Shown: piece after piece, positions 1-8,365 of the stretch
Layout of the letters: every line of letters begins with the position of its first letter
Position numbering within the stretch: the first letter of the stretch is position 1
NCBI RefSeq assembly: GCF_002214185.1
Contig: NZ_CP022161.1
Location: forward strand, 8,811,486 to 8,875,485
Direction of reading: 5' to 3'
From: Streptomyces capitiformicae
GTDB taxonomy: Bacteria > Actinomycetota > Actinomycetes > Streptomycetales > Streptomycetaceae
Length of the DNA: 64,000 nucleotides
Made by a program: the position numbers and the translations under genes
Notes under the pieces: model-generated
Database searches by the model: none
Seen by the model: the letters and a program-made list of their open reading frames with translations, nothing else
Told to the model about the DNA's origin: nothing

Positions 1-1
1 C

Positions 2-415
2 GGGCTGCGACACGACACGACCGGCGGTCAACTGCTCCAGGCCGCGTACGACGGCGCTGTCCACTCCCTGCTCGGCGCCCTCGACCTGGTGCTGGACGCG
101 GACGCGGACACCTCCGCGCCGCTGCTGCTCATCGGCGGTGGCGCGCGGGGCACGGCCTGGCAGCAGACCGTACGGCGGCTGTCAGGGCGCGCCGTGCAGG
201 TCCCCGAGGCCAAGGAACTGGTTGCGCTGGGCGCCGCCGCACAGGCCGCGGGGCTGCTCACCGGCGAGGACCCGGCCGCGGTCGCCCGCCGCTGGGACAC
301 CGCCCGTGGGCCGGTGCTGGACGCCGTGGAGCGGGACGAGGAGACGCTGGCCAGGATCAGCGGGGTACTCTCCGACGCGGCTCCGCTGCTGGAGCGCGGG
401 CCCGGCGGGCGCTGA
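2..415 (+). CDS. xylB: xylulokinase, C-terminal part (5' end outside window)
   Basis: This is the last 137 codons of an FGGY-family sugar kinase; the reading frame is open from base 2. The visible part holds the C-terminal nucleotide-binding half: a small-residue/Asp helix (SLLGALDLVLDAD), then the phosphate loop LLIGGGARGTAWQQ at roughly residues 43-56 of the fragment, then VPEAKELVALGAAAQAAGLLTG, typical of FGGY_C. Xylulokinase phosphorylates D-xylulose with ATP in the cytosol. The specific substrate is inferred from family resemblance and from the ROK-type regulator immediately downstream, the usual neighbour of xylose genes in Streptomyces; another FGGY kinase cannot be excluded from this fragment. 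A 92-bp gap separates it from the regulator. Confidence 0.85.
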   Translation, partial: GLRHDTTGGQLLQAAYDGAVHSLLGALDLVLDADADTSAPLLLIGGGARGTAWQQTVRRLSGRAVQVPEAKELVALGAAAQAAGLLTGEDPAAVARRWDTARGPVLDAVERDEETLARISGVLSDAAPLLERGPGGR

Positions 416-507
416 CAAGGGAAAGGGGTGTCCGACGTGGGGAAAGCCGGTTCCGGCATGATCTACGGGACACCCGCCAGGACACGCCGACGGGAACCGA
501 GGGAGGA

Positions 508-1716
508 ATGAGCGCACCGCTGCACGAGGCGCATCCGAGCAGTCCCGGGCGCGGGCTGCCCGACACCCAGCAGGGGATGCGCCGCCGCAACCTCTCCCGG
601 GTGATGCACACCCTCAACACCGAGGGGCCGCTGTCGCGTGCCGCGGTCGCCTCGCACATCGGTCTGACCCGGGCCGCCGTGTCGACGCTCGTGGACGAGC
701 TGATCCGCTCGGGGCTCCTGGAGGAGCTGGGTCCCGAGCGGCCCGGACGGGTCGGGCGGCCCGGCTCGGCGCTCGCTCTCAGCGGACGCGGTCCCGCCGG
801 TATCGGCGCGGAGATCGGCGTCGACCATCTCGCGGTCTGTGCCGTGGACCTGCGCGGTGAGGTACGGGCGCGGGCGGTGCGGCACGGCACCAACCGCGGC
901 CGGTCGCCCGAGCCGGTCATCCACGAGCTGACCGCGCTCGTGCGGAGGGTCGTCGCCGAGGCGGAAGGCGAGGGTCTGTGGCCGGCGGGCCTCGCGGTCG
1001 CCGTGCCCGGACTCGTGGCGAGCGACGCCCGGACCGTGGTCCGCACCCCCAACCTCGACTGGCACGACACCGACCTCGGCACCCTGTTGCCGGGCGATCT
1101 GCCGCTGACGGTGGACAACGAGGCCAACTTCGGCGGCCTCGCCGAACTCTGGCTCGGCGACGGGGCGCCGTCCGACTTCCTGCACGTCTCCGCGGAGATC
1201 GGCATCGGTGGCGCGGTGGTCGTGGACGGCCGACTGCTCCGCGGAACCCGTGGTTTCGCGGGCGAGTTGGGCCATGTGCCCGTGCGTCCGGAGGGGCCCG
1301 CATGCGCCTGCGGTGGGCGTGGCTGTCTGGAGCAGTACGCCGGTGAGGAGGCCGTGTTCCGGGCGGCCGGGCTGGAACCGGGCGAGGACCGTGTCGAGTT
1401 GCTCGCCGAGCGGGCCGCCGCCGGTGACAAGGACGTACGCCGGGCGCTGCGCGATGCCGGCACCGCGCTCGGCATCGCGCTGACCGGCGCGGTCAATCTG
1501 CTGGATCCCGAGACCGTGGTGTTGGGCGGCGCGTTGGCCGGTCTCGCGCCCTGGCTGCTTCCGTCACTGGAACGGGAGTTGGCCCGGCGCACGGCCGGAC
1601 CCGCGTGCGCGGTGACCGTGTCGCGGCTGGGCTCCGAGGGGCCGCTGCTGGGGGCGGCGCATTCGGTGGTGCGGGCGGTGCTGGACGATCCGGCGACGGT
1701 CGGGATACGGCCGTAG
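508..1716 (+). CDS. ROK-family transcriptional regulator (XylR-like)
   Basis: A 402-residue ROK repressor. Residues about 30-75 form a winged HTH (SRVMHTLNTEGPLSRAAVAS then TRAAVSTLVDELIRSGLLEE). The sugar-kinase-like ROK domain follows, with the conserved VDNEAN segment, GIGGAVVVDG, and the zinc/ROK signature GELGHVPV...CACGGRGCLEQYAG with its Cys cluster. Start chosen at ATG 508 because a strong GGGAGG lies 2-8 bases upstream; homologues also begin with a short tail before the HTH. It follows the xylulokinase gene in the same direction, so it probably senses a pentose and represses xylose genes. That role is inferred from position; the ROK family assignment is directly visible. Confidence 0.9.
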   Translation: MSAPLHEAHPSSPGRGLPDTQQGMRRRNLSRVMHTLNTEGPLSRAAVASHIGLTRAAVSTLVDELIRSGLLEELGPERPGRVGRPGSALALSGRGPAGIGAEIGVDHLAVCAVDLRGEVRARAVRHGTNRGRSPEPVIHELTALVRRVVAEAEGEGLWPAGLAVAVPGLVASDARTVVRTPNLDWHDTDLGTLLPGDLPLTVDNEANFGGLAELWLGDGAPSDFLHVSAEIGIGGAVVVDGRLLRGTRGFAGELGHVPVRPEGPACACGGRGCLEQYAGEEAVFRAAGLEPGEDRVELLAERAAAGDKDVRRALRDAGTALGIALTGAVNLLDPETVVLGGALAGLAPWLLPSLERELARRTAGPACAVTVSRLGSEGPLLGAAHSVVRAVLDDPATVGIRP

Positions 1717-1779
1717 CCGGGAGAGCCGACTTCTCAACTCACCGGCCTGCCCGGTACTTACCTCTTGTGGGTGACGAAG

Positions 1780-1816
1780 TTATCCACAATGGGCTGGCTT
1801 TCCACTGTTTTCCACA
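1780..1816 (+). other. cluster of three DnaA-box-like 9-mers
   Basis: Within 37 bp of non-coding sequence there is TTATCCACA (1780-1788), a weaker TTTCCACT-type copy (about 1799-1806) and TTTTCCACA (1808-1816), all in the same orientation. TTATCCACA is the classical DnaA box, and the other two differ at one to three positions. It lies between the ROK regulator and the amidase gene, far from any recognisable oriC gene such as dnaA or dnaN. It may be a DnaA titration or regulatory site, or simply promoter AT-rich sequence. Confidence 0.35.
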
Positions 1817-1936
1817 CGCTCCGACAGCTCGACCGGCATTCGCCGTACGGTGATTCACGTGAGGCGCAGCCACTCGACCTGCGGTTGCGTCTTCAGAACA
1901 GGACAACTCACCAGCCACCCCGGAAAGGCGCACTCC

Positions 1937-2536
1937 ATGGAGCGAGACAGATCGTCGCCGAACAGGCGGCGGATGTTGAAGGGCGCCACCCTCATCGCGA
2001 TCCCTTACGCCTTGCTGCCGAGCCCTCGGGCCGGTGCTCAGTCCGCGGCCATCGACTACACGCACGCCGGATGGGAGCCGGCGAGCCCCGCCAGCTACAC
2101 CGCGGCCGAGCGTCCGACGAGCCACTCGGTCGACCTGGTGATCATCCATGTGACGCAGACGACGTACAGGAACACCTTGCCCGTCTTCTGGAACCCGGCG
2201 AAGCAGGTCTCCGCGCACTACGTCCTCCGGTCGGCCGACGGGCGGGTCACCCAGTGCGTCCGTGAGCGCGACATCGCCTGGCACGCGGGCAACTGGGACT
2301 ACAACGCGCGCAGCATCGGCATCGAGCACGAGGGCTGGGTGGACCGGCCCGAGTACTTCACCGGTGCCATGTACGAACAGTCGGCGGCGCTCACCGCGGC
2401 GATCTGCGAGAAATACGGCATACCCAAGGACCGTGCCCACATCATCGGTCACCACGAGGTGCCGGGCACCGACCACACCGACCCCGGGCCGCACTGGGAC
2501 TGGGCGCGCTACATACGTCTGGTCAACGCCGTCTGA
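1937..2536 (+). CDS. secreted N-acetylmuramoyl-L-alanine amidase (amidase_2), Tat signal
   Basis: A 199-residue cell-wall amidase that cleaves the bond between MurNAc and the stem peptide. The N-terminus carries a Tat-type signal: NRRRMLKGATLIAI followed by a hydrophobic run and a likely cleavage after RAGAQSA. The mature domain is a compact amidase_2/PGRP fold; visible zinc-ligand candidates are the His in VIIHVT (about residue 73) and the His residues in GHHEVPGTDHTDPGP (about residues 173-187), with HYVLRSADGRVTQCV between. Start taken at ATG 1937, just before the twin-arginine motif, with GGAAAGG about 8 bases upstream; the frame is open further upstream (to 1850) but that sequence does not look coding. 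Monocistronic; exported folded, so it probably acts in wall turnover. Confidence 0.85.
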   Translation: MERDRSSPNRRRMLKGATLIAIPYALLPSPRAGAQSAAIDYTHAGWEPASPASYTAAERPTSHSVDLVIIHVTQTTYRNTLPVFWNPAKQVSAHYVLRSADGRVTQCVRERDIAWHAGNWDYNARSIGIEHEGWVDRPEYFTGAMYEQSAALTAAICEKYGIPKDRAHIIGHHEVPGTDHTDPGPHWDWARYIRLVNAV

Positions 2537-2685
2537 GGCGGGGAGCGGGACGGCGGACACCAGTGGTGCGGCCGAACAACGCGGGCGATGTCGCGCGGCT
2601 TGTCGGGGCAAGGGTCCGGCGGTGACGATGGTCCTTGCCGCGGATACCTTGCGAAGGTCTCGCGGATGTCTGTCGGGAGGCCGAG

Positions 2686-4002
2686 TTGACCGATCCATGG
2701 GTGGCTCTGGAGCCGGGAGCCGACCCCGTCGAGCGGGTGCGGGTGCTGCGCCGTGCCCATGAGGCGTTCACCGAGGGCGGCGCGGTGGCGCGGCCGGTCC
2801 GTTCCGTGGTGGCCGACTCGTGGCGGCGTTCGGCCAAGGCCGGCGTGGGGCCGGAGGGCACCGCGCTTGTGGAGCTGACGGACGGCGACCTCGGTGCCTA
2901 TCGCGCGGAGCATCCGCTGGCCAGGGTGATGCCGTTGGTCCGCGAGTTGCTGGGCACGTTCGCGGCGGACGGCGAGCATCTGCTGGCCGTGTGCGACGCA
3001 CAGGGCAGGCTGCTGTGGGTGGAGGGTGATCCGGCGACCAGACGGCGGGCGGACCGGATGAACTTCGTGCCGGGAGCGCGCTGGGCGGAGTCCGCCGTCG
3101 GCACGAACGCGCCGGGGACCGCGGTCGCCGTCGACCGGCCCGTGCAGGTGTTCGCGGCCGAGCACTTCATACGGCGGGTGCAGCCCTGGACGTGCGCGGC
3201 GGCGCCGGTGCACGATCCGCGCACCGGGCGGGTGCTCGGCGCGGTCGACATCACCGGCGGCGACGGACTGGCGCATCCGCACAGCCTCGGCTTCGTGCAA
3301 GCGGTGGCACGGGCCGCCGAGTCACAACTGGCGCTGCTCGAACCGCCGGGGAGCACGGCCGACGGGGTCGAGCTCACCGCCCTCGGCCGAGACGAGGCCC
3401 ACTTTCTCGTCGGCGGGCGAAAGGTCAGGCTCAGTCGGCGGCACAGCGAGATCCTGGTGCTGCTGGCCCGGCACCCGGAGGGGCTGTCCGGCGACGAGTT
3501 GCTCTGCGCGCTGTACGAGGACGAGTCGGTGACGCCGGTGACACTGCGGGCAGAGCTGGCCCGGCTGCGCCGACGACTCGGGGCGGGTCTGCTGGGGTCG
3601 CGTCCGTACCGGCTCACGGTTCCGGTGGAGTCCGATGTCGCTGTGGTGGAGCGGAGGTTGGAGACGGGCGCGGTCATGTCGGCCGTGACGGCGTACGGGG
3701 GTCCGTTGCTGCCCGGTTCGCAGGCCCCGGCCGTCGTACGGCTGCGGCACCGGCTCGCAGACGGACTGCGCTCGGCGCTCATAGCCCGCCGCGATCCCGA
3801 CCTCCTGGCGGACTGGGCCCACGCTCCCTGGGGCGAGGACGACCTCGACGTATGGCGGGCCCTGGCCGCCGTACGCCCGACGGCGGCCGTACGGGCGAGG
3901 CTGCGCGAACTGGAGGCGGAGCTGGCGGCACCGCCGGGGTGGGAGCGAGGTGGAGGAGGGCTGCGGCGAGTGTCGCTCGGCTCGCAGGGCCTCGGCGGAT
4001 AG
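2686..4002 (+). CDS. GAF-domain transcriptional regulator of the adjacent aldehyde dehydrogenase
   Basis: About 438 residues. The N-terminal half resembles the GAF sensor region of AcoR-type activators (FVPGARWAESAVGTNAPGTA, then FAAEHFIRRVQPWTCAAAPVHDPRTGRVLGAVDITG). The C-terminal half (about 240-310) looks like a winged helix (SRRHSEILVLLARHPEGLSGDELLCALYEDESVTPVTLRAELARLRRRLG) rather than a sigma-54 AAA+ domain or Fis helix. I chose TTG 2686, which has GGAGG at 2676-2680 five bases upstream; the open frame extends to 2635 without a convincing ribosome site. It lies 109 bp upstream of an aldehyde dehydrogenase gene in the same direction, an arrangement repeatedly seen in actinobacteria, so it probably activates that gene in response to an aldehyde or alcohol. 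Confidence 0.8.
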   Translation: MTDPWVALEPGADPVERVRVLRRAHEAFTEGGAVARPVRSVVADSWRRSAKAGVGPEGTALVELTDGDLGAYRAEHPLARVMPLVRELLGTFAADGEHLLAVCDAQGRLLWVEGDPATRRRADRMNFVPGARWAESAVGTNAPGTAVAVDRPVQVFAAEHFIRRVQPWTCAAAPVHDPRTGRVLGAVDITGGDGLAHPHSLGFVQAVARAAESQLALLEPPGSTADGVELTALGRDEAHFLVGGRKVRLSRRHSEILVLLARHPEGLSGDELLCALYEDESVTPVTLRAELARLRRRLGAGLLGSRPYRLTVPVESDVAVVERRLETGAVMSAVTAYGGPLLPGSQAPAVVRLRHRLADGLRSALIARRDPDLLADWAHAPWGEDDLDVWRALAAVRPTAAVRARLRELEAELAAPPGWERGGGGLRRVSLGSQGLGG

Positions 4003-4025
4003 CTGAGCCCACGAGGCAAGGCGCC

Positions 4026-4038
4026 GCAACGTCGTTGC
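4026..4038. promoter_or_regulatory. palindrome upstream of aldehyde dehydrogenase gene
   Basis: GCAACG-T-CGTTGC is a perfect 6+1+6 inverted repeat in the 109-bp gap between the GAF regulator and the aldehyde dehydrogenase gene, 74 bp before the latter's start. A binding site for the upstream regulator is the natural guess, but this is inference. Confidence 0.4.
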
Positions 4039-4111
4039 AACATTCGGGTTCCTAGCCTCCTCGCGAGAGCCGCCCAATGGCGGGTGGCGCTTCTTGGGAG
4101 GCAGGTATTCC

Positions 4112-5635
4112 ATGACCCGTTTCGCAGCGCCCGGTACGGATGGCGCGGTCGTCTCCTATGAGGCGCGGTACGACCACTTCATCGGGGGTGAGTATGTGCC
4201 GCCGGCGCGGGGGCAGTACTTCGAGAACCCGAGTCCGGTGAACGGGTTGCCGTTCACCGAGGTGGCGCGGGGTACGAGCGAGGACGTGGAGCGGGCGTTG
4301 GACGCGGCGCACGCTGCCGCGCCCGGTTGGGGTCGTACCTCGGTGACCGAGCGTTCGGACATCCTGCGAAAGATCGCCGATCGCATGGAGGCGAACCTGG
4401 AGAAGCTGGCGGTCGCGGAGAGCTGGGAGAACGGCAAGCCGGTGCGTGAGACGCTGGCCGCCGACATTCCGCTGGCGATCGACCACTTCCGGTACTTCGC
4501 GGGGGCGATCCGCGCGCAGGAGGGTTCGCTGGCGGAGCTCGACAACGACACGGTGGCGTACCACTTCCACGAGCCGCTCGGGGTGGTCGCCCAGATCATT
4601 CCGTGGAACTTCCCGATCCTCATGGCGACCTGGAAGCTGGCACCCGCGCTGGCGGCCGGCAACGCGGTCGTGCTCAAGCCGGCCGAGCAGACCCCGGCGT
4701 CGATCCATGTCTGGCTGAGCCTCGTCGCGGACCTGCTGCCGCCGGGTGTGGTGAACATCGTCAACGGGTTCGGGGTGGAGGCGGGCAAGCCGCTGGCGTC
4801 GAGTTCGCGGGTGGCGAAGGTGGCGTTCACGGGCGAGACCACGACCGGGCGGCTGATCATGCAGTACGCCTCGGAGAACATCACACCGGTGACGCTCGAA
4901 CTCGGCGGCAAGTCCCCGAACATCTTCTTCGACGATGTGTGCTCGTCGAACGACGACTTCCGCGACAAGGCCCTCGAAGGCTTCACGATGTTCGCGCTCA
5001 ACCAGGGCGAGGTGTGCACCTGCCCGTCGCGGGCGCTGGTGCAGCGCGGCCACTATGCCGAGTTCATGGAGGCGGCCGTCGCCCGCACCGAGCAGATCAA
5101 GACGGGGCACCCGTTGGACACCGACACCATGATCGGCGCCCAGGCCTCCAACGACCAGTTGGAGAAGATCCTCTCCTACCTGGACATCGGCCGGCAGGAG
5201 GGCGCCAAGGTCCTCACCGGAGGTGAACGCATCGAACACGACGGCGAGTTGAAGGGCGGTTACTACGTCCAGCCGACGATCTTCGAGGGTGACAACCGGA
5301 TGCGGATCTTCCAGGAGGAGATCTTCGGACCGGTCGTGTCCGTCACGTCGTTCAACGACTTCGACGACGCGATCAAAATCGCCAACGACACACTGTACGG
5401 CCTTGGGGCGGGGGTCTGGACGCGGGACGCCAACACCGCCTACCGCGCCGGCCGTTCCATCCAGGCGGGCCGCGTCTGGACGAACTGCTACCACGCGTAC
5501 CCCGCCCACGCGGCGTTCGGCGGCTACAAGGGCTCGGGCATCGGCCGTGAGACTCACAAGATGATGCTGGACCACTATCAGCAGACGAAGAACGTTCTTT
5601 GTTCATACAGCCCTAAGAAACTTGGGTTCTTCTAG
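4112..5635 (+). CDS. NAD-dependent aldehyde dehydrogenase (ExaC/ThcA-like)
   Basis: A 507-residue class-I aldehyde dehydrogenase that oxidises aldehydes to carboxylates with NAD(P)+. Visible motifs: cofactor loop [39 protein letters not shown] (about 150-190), [11 protein letters not shown], the general-base glutamate in [10 protein letters not shown] (about 262-271), the nucleophile cysteine in [13 protein letters not shown] (about 298-310), and [13 protein letters not shown] near 400. The start is ATG 4112, with GGGAGGCAGG 6-16 bases upstream; an ATG at 4094 lies before that ribosome site. Its pairing with the GAF regulator supports acetaldehyde or alcohol metabolism. The C-terminal KKLGFF is typical of the ExaC/AldB branch. 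A hairpin overlaps the stop codon. Confidence 0.93.
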   Translation: MTRFAAPGTDGAVVSYEARYDHFIGGEYVPPARGQYFENPSPVNGLPFTEVARGTSEDVERALDAAHAAAPGWGRTSVTERSDILRKIADRMEANLEKLAVAESWENGKPVRETLAADIPLAIDHFRYFAGAIRAQEGSLAELDNDTVAYHFHEPLGVVAQIIPWNFPILMATWKLAPALAAGNAVVLKPAEQTPASIHVWLSLVADLLPPGVVNIVNGFGVEAGKPLASSSRVAKVAFTGETTTGRLIMQYASENITPVTLELGGKSPNIFFDDVCSSNDDFRDKALEGFTMFALNQGEVCTCPSRALVQRGHYAEFMEAAVARTEQIKTGHPLDTDTMIGAQASNDQLEKILSYLDIGRQEGAKVLTGGERIEHDGELKGGYYVQPTIFEGDNRMRIFQEEIFGPVVSVTSFNDFDDAIKIANDTLYGLGAGVWTRDANTAYRAGRSIQAGRVWTNCYHAYPAHAAFGGYKGSGIGRETHKMMLDHYQQTKNVLCSYSPKKLGFF

Positions 5636-5642
5636 TAGGGCT
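5609..5642 (+). terminator. hairpin overlapping the aldehyde dehydrogenase stop codon
   Basis: AGCCCTA (5609-5615) pairs with TAGGGCT (5636-5642), and an inner AGAA/TTCT pair sits inside. The stem spans the last codons and the stop (5633-5635). No T-run follows. Likely an intrinsic-type terminator or 3'-end stabiliser. Confidence 0.5.
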
Positions 5643-5687
5643 CCGTTAGGTGTGCGTATCGGTCCTGTCTGAGGGCACTCGGGGGAT

Positions 5688-6005
5688 GTGGATGCACATG
5701 AAGTAGAGCGGGCCTCACACCGGCCGAGACCAGACAGCGGCACCAACACGCCCTCGCGGCATAACGAACGAGTGTCCAAGATCACGGGGAAACTTCGGGA
5801 GTGCGACGAGTACCCCTTTGCCACCACCTATGAGGGCTCCGCGGAGCCCGACTACGACGCGGACGCGAAGAAGTTCAACTTCTCCGTCAAGCCGATCGCA
5901 AAGGCAGACAACGGTGCGGGCGGCAACCTGCTGCTCGGCTTCTATGCAAAGAACCGGATCATCGACGGAATGGAGGACGGCTTCATCGTGAAGATCGTCT
6001 CTTGA
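5688..6005 (+). pseudogene. C-terminal fragment of a NucA/NucB-type DNase domain protein
   Basis: An open frame of 105 codons. Only the last ~75 residues, from about 5772, look protein-like: RECDEYPFATTYEGSA (an ECDEYPF...TYEG segment), then NFSVKPIAKADNGAGGNLLL, then FYAKNRIIDGMEDGFIVKI. This resembles the C-terminus of actinobacterial NucA/NucB deoxyribonuclease domains, which also occur as toxin tips of large secreted proteins. The upstream 80 bases encode a low-complexity stretch with no signal peptide, trafficking domain or clear ribosome site, so the parent gene seems to have lost its 5' portion. A GTG at 5772 could make a 77-residue protein. Family assignment is from pattern memory only. 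Confidence 0.5.
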
Positions 6006-6012
6006 TGTGCCG

Positions 6013-6047
6013 AGGGTGGGGGTGCTGCGCTGCCGGGCCCCCACCCT
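6013..6047. terminator. bidirectional hairpin between convergent genes
   Basis: AGGGTGGGGG (6013-6022) pairs perfectly with CCCCCACCCT (6038-6047) around a 15-base loop. It sits 8 bases after the nuclease fragment's stop and just beyond the stop of the convergent 155-residue gene, so it can serve both strands. Confidence 0.65.
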
Positions 6048-6054
6048 GCCGTGT

Positions 6055-6522
6055 TCAGGTCGTCGTGGGCCAGAACTGCACAAGGTACTTCTCCACGCCT
6101 TCGCCAGTACCTTCCTGCTCGGAAAGTGCCGCGGCCTCGCTGCGCCCGGCGCAGTTCACCCGCACATGCCAGGAGCCTCCCGAATCAGCAAGCGTGATCA
6201 CATCATCGGCGCGCCCCAGACCCATTGACCACACGGCCACTTCACCGCTGGTCGACTCGAAGTCGGCCTCAGCTTGCTCGTCCCACCGCGAGGAATCCTG
6301 CACGGGCGGCTCCCCGTCCCACACCTCCACGGTGACCGAAGCGGTGTGCGTGTGGCCGGCACTGTAGATGTCGAGACGCCCCGGGAAGGCGTTCAGGAAC
6401 ACCTCGTCCGCGAAGTCGTCAGGGAACGGGACGGGCAGATCACCGTCATCGGACTCCTGGAACCCGAAGCCGTGATACTCGACATCCGCATCAAGATGTT
6501 GCTGCCGGACAAGCTCGGCCAT
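6055..6522 (-). CDS. hypothetical acidic protein, 155 residues
   Basis: Not recognised. The protein begins MAELVRQQHLDADVEY and is acidic, with no signal peptide or membrane segment. It contains a beta-rich pattern (RLDIYSAGHTHTASVTVEVWDGEPP, then GSWHVRVNCAGRSEA and a C-terminal EKYLVQFWPTTT). The start at 6522 is supported by AAGGGG about 8 bases upstream. It is convergent with the nuclease fragment, separated only by the hairpin. Small acidic cytosolic proteins beside nuclease tips are often immunity proteins, but those normally follow the toxin on the same strand, so the convergent arrangement argues against a simple immunity role. Upstream on the same strand lies decayed DNA-repair sequence. 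Confidence 0.65.
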   Translation of the reverse strand: MAELVRQQHLDADVEYHGFGFQESDDGDLPVPFPDDFADEVFLNAFPGRLDIYSAGHTHTASVTVEVWDGEPPVQDSSRWDEQAEADFESTSGEVAVWSMGLGRADDVITLADSGGSWHVRVNCAGRSEAAALSEQEGTGEGVEKYLVQFWPTTT

Positions 6523-6619
6523 AAGAGCCCCTTTGACATGACAAACGACTGGTCATCCCCGCGATCGTAAGTCGGTTTTCCCGAAGGTGCATTGGCATTG
6601 GCTTCCGGGCCGCTGAGCG

Positions 6620-6894
6620 GCCGAACCTCACTGTGACCGGCCAGATCAGCCACCCGGAAGTCCGGGGCGTTGTCCCGGGCGGAGCGTACGGCCCGGGCCA
6701 GTGCGGCGTAGTCGCCGGGCAGGTCCGCCAGCAGGGCATCCCGCAGCAGGTCGGTGCGTTCCCGGAGGGACAGCGGGGCGATCTGCCGCGGCGCTGGGCG
6801 CAGTGATCCGAGGCCGGAGTCCGGAGCGGCGCTCTCCATGGCGCTGATAAGGCTCAACGGTGTCGCGGCCGATGAGCTCGTCGGCGGATGGCAT
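6620..6894 (-). pseudogene. decayed 5' end of a DNA alkylation repair (AlkD-like) gene
   Basis: Three frames on the minus strand together spell what looks like one N-terminus. MPSADELIGRDTVEPYQR starts at ATG 6894. A second frame gives MESAAPDSGLGSLRP...APLSLRERTDLLRDALLADLPGDYAALARAVRSA. A third gives SGWLIWPVT. That order (MPxADELI, RxDLLRDALLADLPGDY, F/SGWLIWPVT) matches my recollection of actinobacterial DNA-alkylation-repair HEAT-repeat proteins. At least two frameshifts are needed, and the sequence stops being recognisable after IWPVT, so only roughly the first 90 of an expected 350 or so residues remain. The assignment should be confirmed by a translated search. Confidence 0.5.
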
Positions 6895-6967
6895 GCGGTC
6901 GCTTCTGTCACGTGAGGTGGTGCGGTGTGGTGGTGAGCTGCCGGTCGGCGTCAGCCAGGGCCGGCCT

Positions 6968-8365
6968 TCAGGACGCCCCCGCCCGCAGATGCGCCGTAAC
7001 GCCCTGCAACCGCCCCCACGCCTCCGGATCCTCCGCCTCCCCCAGCGGGAAGTGCAGCCCCGGCCGGGCCGGTGTCCCCAGGCCCGTCGGCCGGACGGCG
7101 ACCGGCGGGCGGCGGGCGTGATCGAACCCGATGGCATCCACATCGTCCGGGCCGAGGGTGAAGGCGTACGGGATCGGCGGACCCTCCAGGCGGGGCGCGG
7201 TCGTCAGGTCGGGGCGGGCGCGGCGGACGGAGGTGAGCATCGTCTTCAGGGCGTGGGTCTTGACCAGGGTCTCGGCCAGCGGCTGGATGCGGTCCAGGGG
7301 GAGTTCCTCGTCGGCGTCGTAGCCGATCGTCAGGATCACCTCCTCCTCCACACCCTTCGTCGTGCGGGTCACGCGGACCGTCGCCATGGCCGGGCGGCCG
7401 GGGCCGCCGACGACGACCAGGTGCGAGGGTTCGGGGGCACGTTCGCGGGCGAGGTCGGTCAACTGGCGTGGTGACCAGGGGAGGTTGACGGGCTCGGCGG
7501 TGCCCCAGCCGGTGGGGGGCGAGTCGGTCATGGCCGACCAGGCGGTCTCCAGGGCCCCGCCCAGCAGCAGCCGTTCGTCCGCCTTGTGGACGGTGCGGAT
7601 GGCGAGGATCAGCTGGCGGCCGAGGGGGCTCTCCGGTGTTCGTGTGAAGGCCCCGGCCACCGTCGCCTCGCCGGACGCCTTCGTCAGCGCGGGCGCGAAC
7701 GCCCCGTCCTGCCAGCGCAGCACCGCCCCCGACAGACCGTCGTAGTAGCCGCACTCGGGGTCCTGGACGACCCAGCGGTTGGGGACGCGGGCGAGGGTCG
7801 TACGGGCGGCGGAGGACAGCCGCACGTGGGGCGGGGTGACGATCTGCAGGGCGCGGCGGGAGGCCACGGCCGTGCGCATGATCTCCGCGAGCCAGGTGGT
7901 CAGAGCGACCACCGGGCGGTCGATCAGCACCACGGCGGCATTGTCGGTCACGACATCCACCGCCGGTTGTCCCGCGCCCGCCGACGGCACCGCGGACACG
8001 TCCACGATCTCCGTCGTCGCGGCGTCCGGCGGCCAAGTCGTCCCGCCGAGCAGAGCGTTGAGACGGCCGCACACCGAACCGGCGAGCTTCTCCGCCTCCG
8101 GTACGGCCGTCGAGGCACGGGCCTCCGTCCACCAGTACGGCGTCTGCACGGCCTGCCCCAGCAGCCGCTCCGCCTCGCCGGGCACCTGCACCAGCAGCGG
8201 CGATTCGACCGACACCAGCGGCCGCCCACCGGGGCCGTGGAGTTGTACGACCGCTCCGTCGGCCGCCGCCGACAGGTCCAGGTCGGAGCCGCCGGCGTAC
8301 AGACTCGCCATGAGCGCCCAGACGTTGGGCATCTTCGGGGTGAGGGCGATGACGTCCTTGGTCAC
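6968..8365 (-). CDS. DUF6177-type protein of the ESX locus
   Basis: A 465-residue protein recognised as the DUF6177 family that accompanies Streptomyces type VII secretion genes; its biochemical role is unknown. It starts with MTKDVIALTPKMPNVWALMASLYAGG and has no signal peptide or obvious transmembrane helix. A central segment (TDNAAVVLIDRPVVALTTWLAEIM) resembles a nucleotide-hydrolase core strand, but no Walker A is evident. The GTG start overlaps the stop of eccC by four bases (GTGA, 8362-8365), implying translational coupling, so it is the last gene of the operon. Its product therefore probably works with EccC, for example as a substrate or assembly factor; that is inference. Confidence 0.75.
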   Translation of the reverse strand: MTKDVIALTPKMPNVWALMASLYAGGSDLDLSAAADGAVVQLHGPGGRPLVSVESPLLVQVPGEAERLLGQAVQTPYWWTEARASTAVPEAEKLAGSVCGRLNALLGGTTWPPDAATTEIVDVSAVPSAGAGQPAVDVVTDNAAVVLIDRPVVALTTWLAEIMRTAVASRRALQIVTPPHVRLSSAARTTLARVPNRWVVQDPECGYYDGLSGAVLRWQDGAFAPALTKASGEATVAGAFTRTPESPLGRQLILAIRTVHKADERLLLGGALETAWSAMTDSPPTGWGTAEPVNLPWSPRQLTDLARERAPEPSHLVVVGGPGRPAMATVRVTRTTKGVEEEVILTIGYDADEELPLDRIQPLAETLVKTHALKTMLTSVRRARPDLTTAPRLEGPPIPYAFTLGPDDVDAIGFDHARRPPVAVRPTGLGTPARPGLHFPLGEAEDPEAWGRLQGVTAHLRAGAS

